Assembly: GCA_038217425.1 (NCBI GenBank)
Contig: JBBQPM010000194.1
Span: 1-13,113 of the forward strand
DNA length: 13,113 bases
From: JAIEPT01 sp038217425
GTDB lineage: Bacteria; Planctomycetota; Planctomycetia; Gemmatales; Gemmataceae
Direction: 5' to 3'
In this document: piece by piece, positions 6,751 through 13,083 of the stretch
Numbering within the stretch: position 1 is the first letter of the stretch
Layout of the letters: each line of letters begins with the position of its first letter
Program-made: the position numbers and the translations under genes
The notes under the pieces: model-generated
What the model saw: only the letters and a program-made list of their open reading frames with translations
What the model was told of the DNA's origin: nothing
Databases searched by the model: none

Positions 6751-7754
6751 CCGGGCCTTGGAAGACGAAGCTAGTGATCCTGAGCGTCGCTTTCGCGATG
6801 GGCATCGGGACTGCCGGCGTCTTTCTCGGCTGGTTCGCCGAAGCCGACATTCCGCAAGAGGAAGTCCCGAGTGCGGCGATTGAACCGAGGACGCCCCCGC
6901 GGGCGCCGGACCTCGACCTCATCCCCTCGGAAAGCGACGTGAAGGTCTTCGTTCGTCTGTCCGATCTTCTCGCTTCACGCGCGGGGAGCAAGTTCGTGGC
7001 ACTTCCGGAGATCAAGCAGCTCAGCGATGACATGGACAAGCTTGGCGTGCGTACAGCGGACGTCGAACGGCTGACTCACTGGAACCACGGCGCCGACACG
7101 CTCCGGTTCCTTCAACTCAAGTCGCCGCTCGTCGTACCTCTGCCGGGGAGGACCGCCAAGCAACATCGAGGAACGACCTACTACCAATTAGACGACGAAT
7201 GCATTCTCCTTCCCGCGAGTGGCAAGGCAATGGTGCTCGTGCGCGGTTCGGAGAAGGCGATCCAGAAGTATTTGGAACTCGATCCGAGAACGCTGGGCCT
7301 GACTGTCGCTGACCGCGCCCTCGCCCAGGCCAACCGGCATCTCGGCGTCGTTGTCCGCAACTTCAAGCGGGTGACGAACGGCCGATCGGCGCCGTGGGAT
7401 CCGTTGACGGAGCGCTTTCCTTGCGTCGAACGCCTGACGGCGAGGCTGCACGAAGACTTCGGACTCGCGTTCGAGGCGTCGTTCGAGTTCGCCGAGGGAG
7501 ATTCCGCTCAGCGCGCGTATTCGGAAGCGCGAAATCTCGTCCAAATCGGGATGTTTGCTTTACCTGCGTTGCGACCGAAACTTGTCGGCACGCCCGAGGA
7601 AAAATATCTACGTTGGGGCGAACACGCCTTGAGCACGCTGACCCTGGACGCTTATGGAACAGAGGTTCATCTCCGCACATTGGTCACAGGGATGTCGCTG
7701 ACGGACGTCGTCGACATTCTTCGACCCTCTGATTTTCTTAGGATCATCCCTTAA
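6747..7754 (+). CDS. Membrane-anchored protein of unknown function, translationally coupled to rlmN
   Basis: 335 aa from GTG 6747, which shares the sequence GTGA with the rlmN stop codon (4-bp overlap). This arrangement is typical of translational coupling, so I prefer it to the in-frame GTG at 6717. One N-terminal membrane segment (about residues 9-30, LVILSVAFAMGIGTAGVFLG) is followed by a Pro-rich linker and a soluble domain of about 280 residues, probably outside the membrane. The soluble part starts LIPSESDVKVFVRLSDLL and contains GVRTADVERLTHW, a pattern I associate with planctomycete proteins that begin by comparing paired 'parameters of a measured quantity'; no function follows from that. 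No catalytic motif or metal site is obvious. The pairing with rlmN may simply be operon packing. Confidence 0.8.
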   Translation: MTGPWKTKLVILSVAFAMGIGTAGVFLGWFAEADIPQEEVPSAAIEPRTPPRAPDLDLIPSESDVKVFVRLSDLLASRAGSKFVALPEIKQLSDDMDKLGVRTADVERLTHWNHGADTLRFLQLKSPLVVPLPGRTAKQHRGTTYYQLDDECILLPASGKAMVLVRGSEKAIQKYLELDPRTLGLTVADRALAQANRHLGVVVRNFKRVTNGRSAPWDPLTERFPCVERLTARLHEDFGLAFEASFEFAEGDSAQRAYSEARNLVQIGMFALPALRPKLVGTPEEKYLRWGEHALSTLTLDAYGTEVHLRTLVTGMSLTDVVDILRPSDFLRIIP

Positions 7755-7967
7755 TGCGCAGGCCAGGCGCCAGGTCTCGGAACTAGTCTTCCGCACGGCA
7801 CGCGATTTACTGCCAATTCTCCGGGCCGCATTTTCACGCTAAATGCATTTATTGCTGCGAACCAGAAATTTTTGCAAGCTTTTCTTTCAACGGCACGCGC
7901 ATTGCTTGAGAGCAATCCGCATAATCGTTACGTTTGTTCGTCCTATCCACTTTGTTGAGGTGTTTCC
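7755..7967. other. Intergenic region (213 bp) upstream of the Ig-like lipoprotein gene
   Basis: No gene is supported here. The stretch from about 7830 is richer in A and T than its surroundings, as expected for a promoter region. It holds two direct copies of ATTGCT exactly 50 bp apart (7851-7856, 7901-7906); the second forms a palindrome with AGCAAT. No intrinsic terminator is visible after the upstream membrane-protein gene. Confidence 0.5.
7901..7925 (+). promoter_or_regulatory. Candidate operator palindrome and -10 box for the Ig-like lipoprotein gene
   Basis: ATTGCT (7901-7906) and AGCAAT (7911-7916) form a perfect 6-bp inverted repeat with a 4-nt centre. It is followed at 7920-7925 by CATAAT, one mismatch from the -10 consensus. 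No -35 hexamer sits at normal spacing (TTGCTT is only 12 nt away), which would fit an activator-dependent or regulated promoter. Prediction by eye only. Confidence 0.25.
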
Positions 7968-8402
7968 ATGAATCGCGCCATGAATCTCGCCGTGTTCGGT
8001 CTCGCAACCATCGTCTTCATCGGTTGCAACCGGCAGTCTTCCACCACGAACGGCCCGAAGACCGCTAACACCAGCGGGAATACGCCCGTCGTGGAGCAGA
8101 AAAAGCTGAAGGTTACGCTCAAAGAAACAGAGTCCATCAAGCGCGGTAAAGAAGAGACGCTTCAGGTCAAGATTACGCGGACGGATTTCAAGGAACCGGT
8201 GAAACTCACCGTCTCCGATCTCCCCAAGGGCGTCACCGCGACCGATACCGCTTTGACGATCGCGTCGGGTTCGGACTCGCAGACGTTTACGTTTAAAGCC
8301 GCCGACAATGCCGCACTCGGAGAACACACCATCACGATCACGGCCACGGCCCCCGGCGTCACGGAAAACAAGCAAATGGTCAAACTGAAAGTCACCGAAT
8401 AA
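7968..8402 (+). CDS. Small lipoprotein with a single bacterial Ig-like domain
   Basis: 144 aa. The ATG at 7968 is preceded by GAGG (7957-7960) at 7-nt spacing. Residues 1-19 are a signal sequence ending in the lipobox FIGC, so Cys20 is the probable lipidated residue and the protein is probably membrane-tethered outside the cytoplasm. A Ser/Thr/Asn/Pro-rich linker (about 21-44) leads to one beta-sandwich domain (about 46-144) with the pattern KLTVSDLPKGVTATDTALTI, then FTFKAADNAALGEHTITITA. This is the same style of Ig-like domain as in the C-terminal half of the next gene. No enzymatic motif is present; binding, scaffolding or envelope-structure roles are inference. A strong intrinsic terminator follows, so it is probably a one-gene transcript. 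An in-frame ATG at 7980 is a less likely start. Confidence 0.87.
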   Translation: MNRAMNLAVFGLATIVFIGCNRQSSTTNGPKTANTSGNTPVVEQKKLKVTLKETESIKRGKEETLQVKITRTDFKEPVKLTVSDLPKGVTATDTALTIASGSDSQTFTFKAADNAALGEHTITITATAPGVTENKQMVKLKVTE

Positions 8403-8422
8403 TCGCGAACGGTCTGATTGCG

Positions 8423-8462
8423 AGCGGCGGAATCTTCAAGATGAAGATCTCCGCCGCTTTTT
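8423..8462 (+). terminator. Intrinsic (Rho-independent) terminator after the Ig-like lipoprotein gene
   Basis: The stem pairs AGCGGCGGA (8423-8431) with TCCGCCGCT (8450-8458), extended by ATCTTCA (8432-8438) with TGAAGAT (8442-8448) across one bulged C. The loop is 3 nt, and the T run TTTTT is at 8458-8462. It begins 20 bp after the lipoprotein stop. It is the clearest terminator in the window. Confidence 0.9.
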
Positions 8463-8480
8463 CGTTTACCGGTTTGCTCC

Positions 8481-8509
8481 TTGACCACCGTCCGCGTTTG
8501 CCCGAAAAT
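8481..8509 (+). promoter_or_regulatory. Candidate sigma-70 promoter for the PPC/Ig-like gene
   Basis: TTGACC (8481-8486, five of six -35 bases) is followed after 17 nt by GAAAAT (8504-8509, four of six -10 bases). It lies just past the upstream terminator and about 50 bp before the ATG at 8559, giving a leader of about 40 nt. This supports independent transcription of the large gene and argues against a TTG start at 8481. Confidence 0.35.
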
Positions 8510-8558
8510 GACCGACGTGACCCGCCGAGATTCTTCCGCGCCCCTTGAGGTTCCCGCC

Positions 8559-10607
8559 ATGCGTCCTCTTCTTTGCCTCGCCGCATTCGCGTGCGCTCCC
8601 GCGCTCTTCGCCCAGACGTCGTTCCCGATGATCACCTACGCCTATCCCGTCGCCGTCCAGCGCGGGCAGACCACCGAGGTGCTCGTCGACGGTACGCAAA
8701 ACTTCCTGGGGGTCTACAAGGCGCTCTTCGAAGGATCGGGGCTCAAGGCGGAACTGCTCGGCGAGGCGCCCCAGAATGTCGCGACGTCGAACGTCCCTGT
8801 CGTCAAGCAAGTCAAGCTGAAGATCACGGTCGACGCCGACGCCAAGCTCGGCGTGCGCGAGTTTCGTCTGGCGACCGCGCTGGGCGTCTCCAGCATCGGC
8901 CAACTCGTCGTCGTCGATGCGCCGGTCATTGTGGAGAAGGACGGCAACGACTTGCTCCAAAAGGCGCCCGCGATCAAGCTTCCCTGCGTCGTGGCCGGCA
9001 AGCTCGAAGTCGTCGAGGATCTCGATCACTACAAGTTCGAAGGCAAAGAAGGCGAACACGTGACCTTCGAACTTCACTGCGCCCGCCTGCAAGACAAGAT
9101 TCATGATTTGCAGAAGCACGCCAAGCCGATGCTCGTGCTCCTGGACGGGGAAGGCCGCGAGTTGGCCGCCAACGATCACTTCTATTTCGCCGATCCGATG
9201 CTGAGCTTCGTGCTCCCCAAGGCCGGCCCGTATGTCATTCAGGTCCGCGAATCGACCTACGACGGCGACCCGCGCTGGGTCTACGCCCTCTCAGCTACGA
9301 ACAAACCCTATGCCTCGCACGTGCTTCCCTTCGCCGGCAATCCCGGCAAAACCCTCGACGTGACGGCGATCGGCTCGGCGGGGAAGTCCAAGGCGAAAGT
9401 CGTCGTTCCCGCCAAACTTGGCGTTCAGGAAGTTCAGGTCGACCTCGGCGGCGAACTGTCCAATCCGGTGACCTTCCTCGTCAGTGATTTGCCGCAGACG
9501 CTCGAAATCCCCGGCAGCAGCGAAGAAAAGCCGCAATCGGTGACGCTGCCCACCGGCATCAATGGCCGCATCGCCCTGAAACGCGAAATGGATTACTACC
9601 GGTTCGCGGCCAAGAAGGGACAATCGCTGCGTCTCGAACTGAAAGCGCGGCGCTTCGGCACGCTCTACAATTCGAGCCTGCACGGCGTGCTCGAGATTCT
9701 CAATGCCAAGGGCGTGCAGCTCGCGGGCAACGACACCTCGCATTCCCAGGAGGCGTCGCTCACGTACGTCGTCCCTGCCGACGGCGACTACACGCTGCGC
9801 GTCCGCGATCTCAACAGCAAGGGGGGCCCGTCGTTCGTCTACTACGTCGAGATGGAAGAGACGCGTCCCGATTTCTCGCTACGAGTCGATCCCGATAAAG
9901 CGATGATTGGCCCCGGCTCCAGTGCCGCCTGGTACGTCCATGTGCTACGCACCGGCGGCTTTGCCGGGCCCGTCGCGGTCGAAGTCAAGGGACTGCCGAA
10001 CGAAATCACCGCCACCTCCGTGACGATTTCGCCCACGATGACCGTCGGCCTGATCGTGCTGACCGCGGCCCAGGACGCGACGCTCTCGGCGACGCAAGTC
10101 GAACTCGTCGGCACGGCGGTTCTCAAAAGCGGGGAAGCGCCGGCGGTGCGAGTCGTGCAGTCCAATCAGGAGATCTACTCCCCCGGCGGCGGCCGCGCTA
10201 AATTCGACGTCAACACGCAGGTCATCGCCGTCACCAATCCCTCGGACATCCAGAAGGTCGACGTCAGCACGACCGAAATCACGCTAAAGCCCGGCGAGGA
10301 AGTGAAGATCGACGTCACCATCTTGCGCCGACTCGACTACGACAAGGGCGTCTCGCTCGACGTCATGCTCGCCCATCTGGGAACGGTCTTCGGCAACCCG
10401 CTTCCCCCCGGCGTGACGGTGGTGCCTGGCAAAAGCAAGACGCTCTTGGGCACGGGGAGCAAAGGCTACGTCACGCTCAAGGCGGCGCCGACGTCGGAAC
10501 CGGTGGAGCGCGTGCCGATCAGCGTGGTGGCGAACGTGTCGATCAACTTCGTAGTCAAGGTGGCGTATTCGAGCCCGCCGATCTTGATCACGATCGTCAA
10601 GAAGTAG
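8559..10607 (+). CDS. Large secreted protein with two pre-peptidase (PPC) domains and Ig-like domains
   Basis: 682 aa. The ATG at 8559 is chosen because it starts a signal peptide (MRPLLCLAAF, cleavage expected after ALFA before QT) and has GAGG (8547-8550) 8 nt upstream. The in-frame TTG at 8481 would add a non-secretory extension. An N-terminal beta-rich region (about 22-125) begins SFPMITYAYPVAVQRG. PPC domain 1 (about 138-245) has DHYKFEGKEGEHVTFEL and a late GPYVIQVRE. PPC domain 2 (about 327-431) has DYYRFAAKKGQSLRLEL, then GDYTLRVRD. Two Ig-like regions follow (about 437-540 and 566-682), with VEVKGLPNEITATSVTI resembling the preceding lipoprotein. PPC domains usually sit at the ends of secreted enzymes, but no catalytic domain is visible here, so a binding or scaffold role at the cell surface is inferred. 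Such proteins are common in planctomycetes, often near DUF1549/DUF1553 genes. Confidence 0.9.
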   Translation: MRPLLCLAAFACAPALFAQTSFPMITYAYPVAVQRGQTTEVLVDGTQNFLGVYKALFEGSGLKAELLGEAPQNVATSNVPVVKQVKLKITVDADAKLGVREFRLATALGVSSIGQLVVVDAPVIVEKDGNDLLQKAPAIKLPCVVAGKLEVVEDLDHYKFEGKEGEHVTFELHCARLQDKIHDLQKHAKPMLVLLDGEGRELAANDHFYFADPMLSFVLPKAGPYVIQVRESTYDGDPRWVYALSATNKPYASHVLPFAGNPGKTLDVTAIGSAGKSKAKVVVPAKLGVQEVQVDLGGELSNPVTFLVSDLPQTLEIPGSSEEKPQSVTLPTGINGRIALKREMDYYRFAAKKGQSLRLELKARRFGTLYNSSLHGVLEILNAKGVQLAGNDTSHSQEASLTYVVPADGDYTLRVRDLNSKGGPSFVYYVEMEETRPDFSLRVDPDKAMIGPGSSAAWYVHVLRTGGFAGPVAVEVKGLPNEITATSVTISPTMTVGLIVLTAAQDATLSATQVELVGTAVLKSGEAPAVRVVQSNQEIYSPGGGRAKFDVNTQVIAVTNPSDIQKVDVSTTEITLKPGEEVKIDVTILRRLDYDKGVSLDVMLAHLGTVFGNPLPPGVTVVPGKSKTLLGTGSKGYVTLKAAPTSEPVERVPISVVANVSINFVVKVAYSSPPILITIVKK

Positions 10608-10609
10608 GT

Positions 10610-11368
10610 TCACGACTCTTTGGCATCGCCGCAGGTCGGACATGCGGGGTTTCGGCTGACCGCGACTTTGCGGAAGTTCATCCCCGCCAGGTCGCACAGG
10701 AGCAGCCGATCGGCGAGCGACTCGCCGAGCCCGGCCAGCACCTTGATAACCTCCATCGCCCCGAGCGCGCCGATGGCGCCGGCCACCGCGCCGAAGACGG
10801 GGAACTGCCGCTTCCACGCGGCCGGGGGCGTCGGATACAAACAATGCAGACACGCCGAGCGGCCCGGCAAGACCGTGAGAAGCTGCGCGTCCATCTCGAA
10901 CATGGCACAGTCCACAAGCGGCTTACGCTGCCGAACGGCCTCGCGGTTCATCAGCATCCGCTCCGGAAAGAGCGGCGCACACGAGGCGACGACGTCGACT
11001 GTTCTCACGAGCCGAGCGGCGTTGGATTCGCTCACATTCTCGGCCAGGCCTTCAATCTCCAGACGCGGATTGAACTCGCGGAGCCGACGTATGGCCTGAT
11101 CGAGTCTCGGCGTGCCGAGCCCGGCGTGCGACATGAGGATCTGCCGGTTGAGATCGCTGGGCCGAAGGTCGCCCGCATGTGCGAGGACGAGCTTGCCGAC
11201 GCCCGCGGCCGCCAGGTGCAGTGCGAGCGCGCCCCCCACGCCGCCGATGCGCGAGACGAGCACGCTTGACGACTTGAGCCGAGCCTGCCCCGCTTCGCCG
11301 AACCCGGCGACCCAGAGTTGCCATTCGTAAATGGCGCGATCGTCATCATCGAGGGAGAGCGTGGCCAT
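10610..11368 (-). CDS. ThiF/MoeB/HesA-type E1-like protein with altered adenylation-site residues
   Basis: 252 aa, the usual length for MoeB/ThiF. It has the Rossmann motif IGGVGG (about 41-46), SDLNRQ (71-76), REFNPRLEI (97-105), FGAVAGAIGALGAMEVIK (192-209) and two zinc-binding pairs (Cys173/Cys176 and Cys243/Cys246). Family members adenylate the C-terminus of ubiquitin-like sulfur carriers (MoaD, ThiS). Compared from memory with E. coli MoeB, several ATP-contacting residues appear replaced: Arg14 by Trp16, Asp62 by His64, Lys86 by Arg88 and Asp130 by Pro132. The Arg73 equivalent (Arg75) and all zinc cysteines are kept. No sulfur-carrier gene is nearby, so molybdopterin or thiamine assignment is not supported. 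ATG 11368 starts at the usual distance from the Rossmann fold; no Shine-Dalgarno is seen. Stops only 2 bp from the convergent PPC gene, with no terminator between. Confidence 0.88.
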   Translation of the reverse strand: MATLSLDDDDRAIYEWQLWVAGFGEAGQARLKSSSVLVSRIGGVGGALALHLAAAGVGKLVLAHAGDLRPSDLNRQILMSHAGLGTPRLDQAIRRLREFNPRLEIEGLAENVSESNAARLVRTVDVVASCAPLFPERMLMNREAVRQRKPLVDCAMFEMDAQLLTVLPGRSACLHCLYPTPPAAWKRQFPVFGAVAGAIGALGAMEVIKVLAGLGESLADRLLLCDLAGMNFRKVAVSRNPACPTCGDAKES

Positions 11369-11612
11369 GTGGGAAATGTAGCAAAAGCCGCGTCACTTTG
11401 GAGCCCGAAGAGTGTGTCGGGGTAAGTTTCCGGCATCGCGAACGCCGCAAGATTCCCGGCACATTTCCCAGCGTAGAGCGCCCGCCTTGCGCCGGCGCGC
11501 TGCGCACGCTTCGCCGAAGTCGCCTCGCTTTCCTCGTCCACGCCGTCCGCCGCAATCCGCCTTGACCGGGCCTCGTAAGATCGGTATGAGTCCCCGTCCT
11601 CGGAGCGGATTG
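11369..11612. other. Divergent intergenic region (244 bp) between the E1-like and DUF900 genes
   Basis: No gene is supported. An open frame continues upstream from the DUF900 start to 11412, but its product is Arg/Pro-rich and lacks a family match, so I treat it as non-coding. The right end carries the candidate promoter at 11562-11590. No convincing promoter for the minus-strand gene is visible, apart from a weak TACATT on the minus strand (11380-11375). Confidence 0.5.
11562..11590 (+). promoter_or_regulatory. Candidate sigma-70 promoter for the DUF900 lipoprotein gene
   Basis: TTGACC (11562-11567), a 17-nt spacer, then TATGAG (11585-11590). The -35 hexamer matches five of six consensus bases and the -10 matches four. 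Transcription would begin near 11597, just before the GGAG at 11602-11605. This rules the in-frame ATG at 11586 unlikely and supports the start at 11613. The -35 hexamer is the same as in the candidate at 8481. Confidence 0.4.
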
Positions 11613-12911
11613 ATGAAACGCGTTATCGTCTCTTTGTTGTTGGTTGGCTGCGTGGGGGGCTGCGCTTATCGGCCCTACCTGGCGGCCAGCCCGAACTTCC
11701 TGCGCCACCGCGACGCCGACCAGTTCTTCGCACACTGCGCCCAGGAAGAACAATCGCCGATCATGGACGTCCTCTACGTCACCGATCGCTCGGTCGAGTG
11801 CAGCCCCAAGGGCGTCAAGTACGGCTATGGCCGAGCCAAGCGCATGGGCTTCGGCACCGCTCAGGTCTCCTTCGATCCAAGCCCAACGTGGAAGGAACTC
11901 ATTCGCGAAAGCGTGGCGCCTAACCGACGCCAGGCCCTCGAACTCAAAATGCTCAAAGTCGAAGAACTGGGCTGCTTCGATCCCCAGCTCGAGCGCCTGG
12001 AATACTGCGACCAGGGCTTCCAACTTTGCAACGACGCCAAGCTCAATCTCCACGAACAGCAAAAGCACCTGCACCAGCTCGTGCAGAATCGGCTCGCCTG
12101 CAATCCGCAGAAAGACGTCTACGTCTTCATTCACGGCGTCAACAACACGTTCGAAGACGCCGTCATCCAGGCCGCCCAGGTCTGGCACTTCACGGGCCGA
12201 GTCGGGGTGCCGATCTGCTACACCTGGCCCGCGGGGTTCGGCGGACTACGCGGTTACGCCTACGACCGAGAATCGGGCGAATTTACAGTATTTCACCTAA
12301 AAAACTTCCTGAAGACGCTCGCCGCCTGCCCCGGCGTCGAACGCATCCATCTCATCGCCCATAGCCGGGGCGCCGACGTCACCATCTCCGCCCTGCGCGA
12401 ACTCCACACCGGCTACGTCGCCGCCGGGCAATCGACTCAGAAGACGCTCAAGCTCGAGAATCTCATCCTCGCGGCTCCCGATCTCGACGAGGACGTCTTC
12501 ATGCAGCGCTTCGTCGCCGAGAATCTCGTCACCGCCGCCAAGCGGACGACCATTTACGCCTCGACTAGCGACCGCGTCATCGAACTCGCCGACGTCGTCT
12601 TCGGCAGCCGCAAGCGCCTCGGCTTGATCGGCCCCCGCGACTTCAGTCCCAAAGTCCGACAGATGCTCTCGAGCATGCCGAATCTACAGTTCGTCGAGTG
12701 CCGGGTCAGCGATTTTTCGGGGAGCCACAATTACATCTACGCCCATCCCGCGGCGTTGTCGGATTTGATCCTGGTGCTGCGCGAGTGCCGCGACCCGGGC
12801 CCGGAGAACGGCCGACCGCTGCGGCAGAGCGTGCAGGGCGTGTGGGAACTCGACAATAGCTATTGGCAGGAGAAGGAATCGACGCCGAAGATGTTGGAGG
12901 CACGACCTTAG
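11613..12911 (+). CDS. DUF900-family alpha/beta hydrolase, predicted lipoprotein
   Basis: 432 aa from ATG 11613, with GGAG (11602-11605) at 7-nt spacing. The signal MKRVIVSLLLVGCVGGC offers two lipobox cysteines: Cys13 (LVGC, best match) and Cys17 (VGGC), so it is probably membrane-anchored outside the cytoplasm. The DUF900 hydrolase core follows: YVFIHGVNNTFEDAV (about 170-184, oxyanion-side HG motif), LIAHSRGADV (247-256) with nucleophile Ser251, STSDRVIELAD (317-327) with probable acid Asp320, and SHNYIYAHP (371-379) with probable catalytic His372. Between the signal and the core is a region of about 120 residues with cysteines at 42, 63, 121, 132, 139 and 163, which could form disulfides. 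The substrate is unknown; the family is lipase/esterase-like. Ends in an Arg/Pro-containing tail. Complete, followed by the palindromic repeat cluster. Confidence 0.9.
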   Translation: MKRVIVSLLLVGCVGGCAYRPYLAASPNFLRHRDADQFFAHCAQEEQSPIMDVLYVTDRSVECSPKGVKYGYGRAKRMGFGTAQVSFDPSPTWKELIRESVAPNRRQALELKMLKVEELGCFDPQLERLEYCDQGFQLCNDAKLNLHEQQKHLHQLVQNRLACNPQKDVYVFIHGVNNTFEDAVIQAAQVWHFTGRVGVPICYTWPAGFGGLRGYAYDRESGEFTVFHLKNFLKTLAACPGVERIHLIAHSRGADVTISALRELHTGYVAAGQSTQKTLKLENLILAAPDLDEDVFMQRFVAENLVTAAKRTTIYASTSDRVIELADVVFGSRKRLGLIGPRDFSPKVRQMLSSMPNLQFVECRVSDFSGSHNYIYAHPAALSDLILVLRECRDPGPENGRPLRQSVQGVWELDNSYWQEKESTPKMLEARP

Positions 12912-12988
12912 TTGGACAGCGCCATTTTTTATCGCGGGCAATGACGACCGGAGCAATTCTCTTCGGCCTGTAAGGCCGTCTCCTGTAG

Positions 12989-13008
12989 CCCAGGCCGTGA
13001 GGCCTGGG
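12989..13008. repeat. Palindrome CCCAGGCC-GTGA-GGCCTGGG
   Basis: An 8-bp perfect stem with a 4-nt loop. Its outer part is mirrored at the window end (13101-13113). It shares the CCCAGG...CCTGGG frame with the halves of the 2777-2837 repeat, but the centre differs. Confidence 0.85.
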
Positions 13009-13026
13009 TACGTCGATGTCTGTAGA

Positions 13027-13083
13027 CGGCCCTGTAAGGGCCGCTCGACAGACACGTGCGGTCGAGCGGCCCCTTCAGGGCCG
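13027..13083. repeat. Three interlocking palindromes with alternative folds
   Basis: CGGCCC-TGTAA-GGGCCG (13027-13043) and CGGCCC-CTTCA-GGGCCG (13067-13083) are two hairpins with the same 6-bp stem and different 5-nt loops. Between them, GGGCCGCTCGAC (13038-13049) is the exact reverse complement of GTCGAGCGGCCC (13061-13072), a 12-bp stem with an 11-nt loop. The long stem uses the inner arms of both small hairpins, so the two folds exclude each other. Confidence 0.85.

Noticed and set aside
8466..9179. 237-residue open frame on the minus strand
   Set aside because: It lies opposite the secreted PPC/Ig-like gene and has no recognisable motif or ribosome-binding site; a GC-rich shadow frame.
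11412..11612. Upstream extension of the DUF900 gene from ATG 11412 or 11586
   Set aside because: It would bury the lipoprotein signal behind an Arg/Pro-rich stretch. The candidate promoter and GGAG place the start at 11613.
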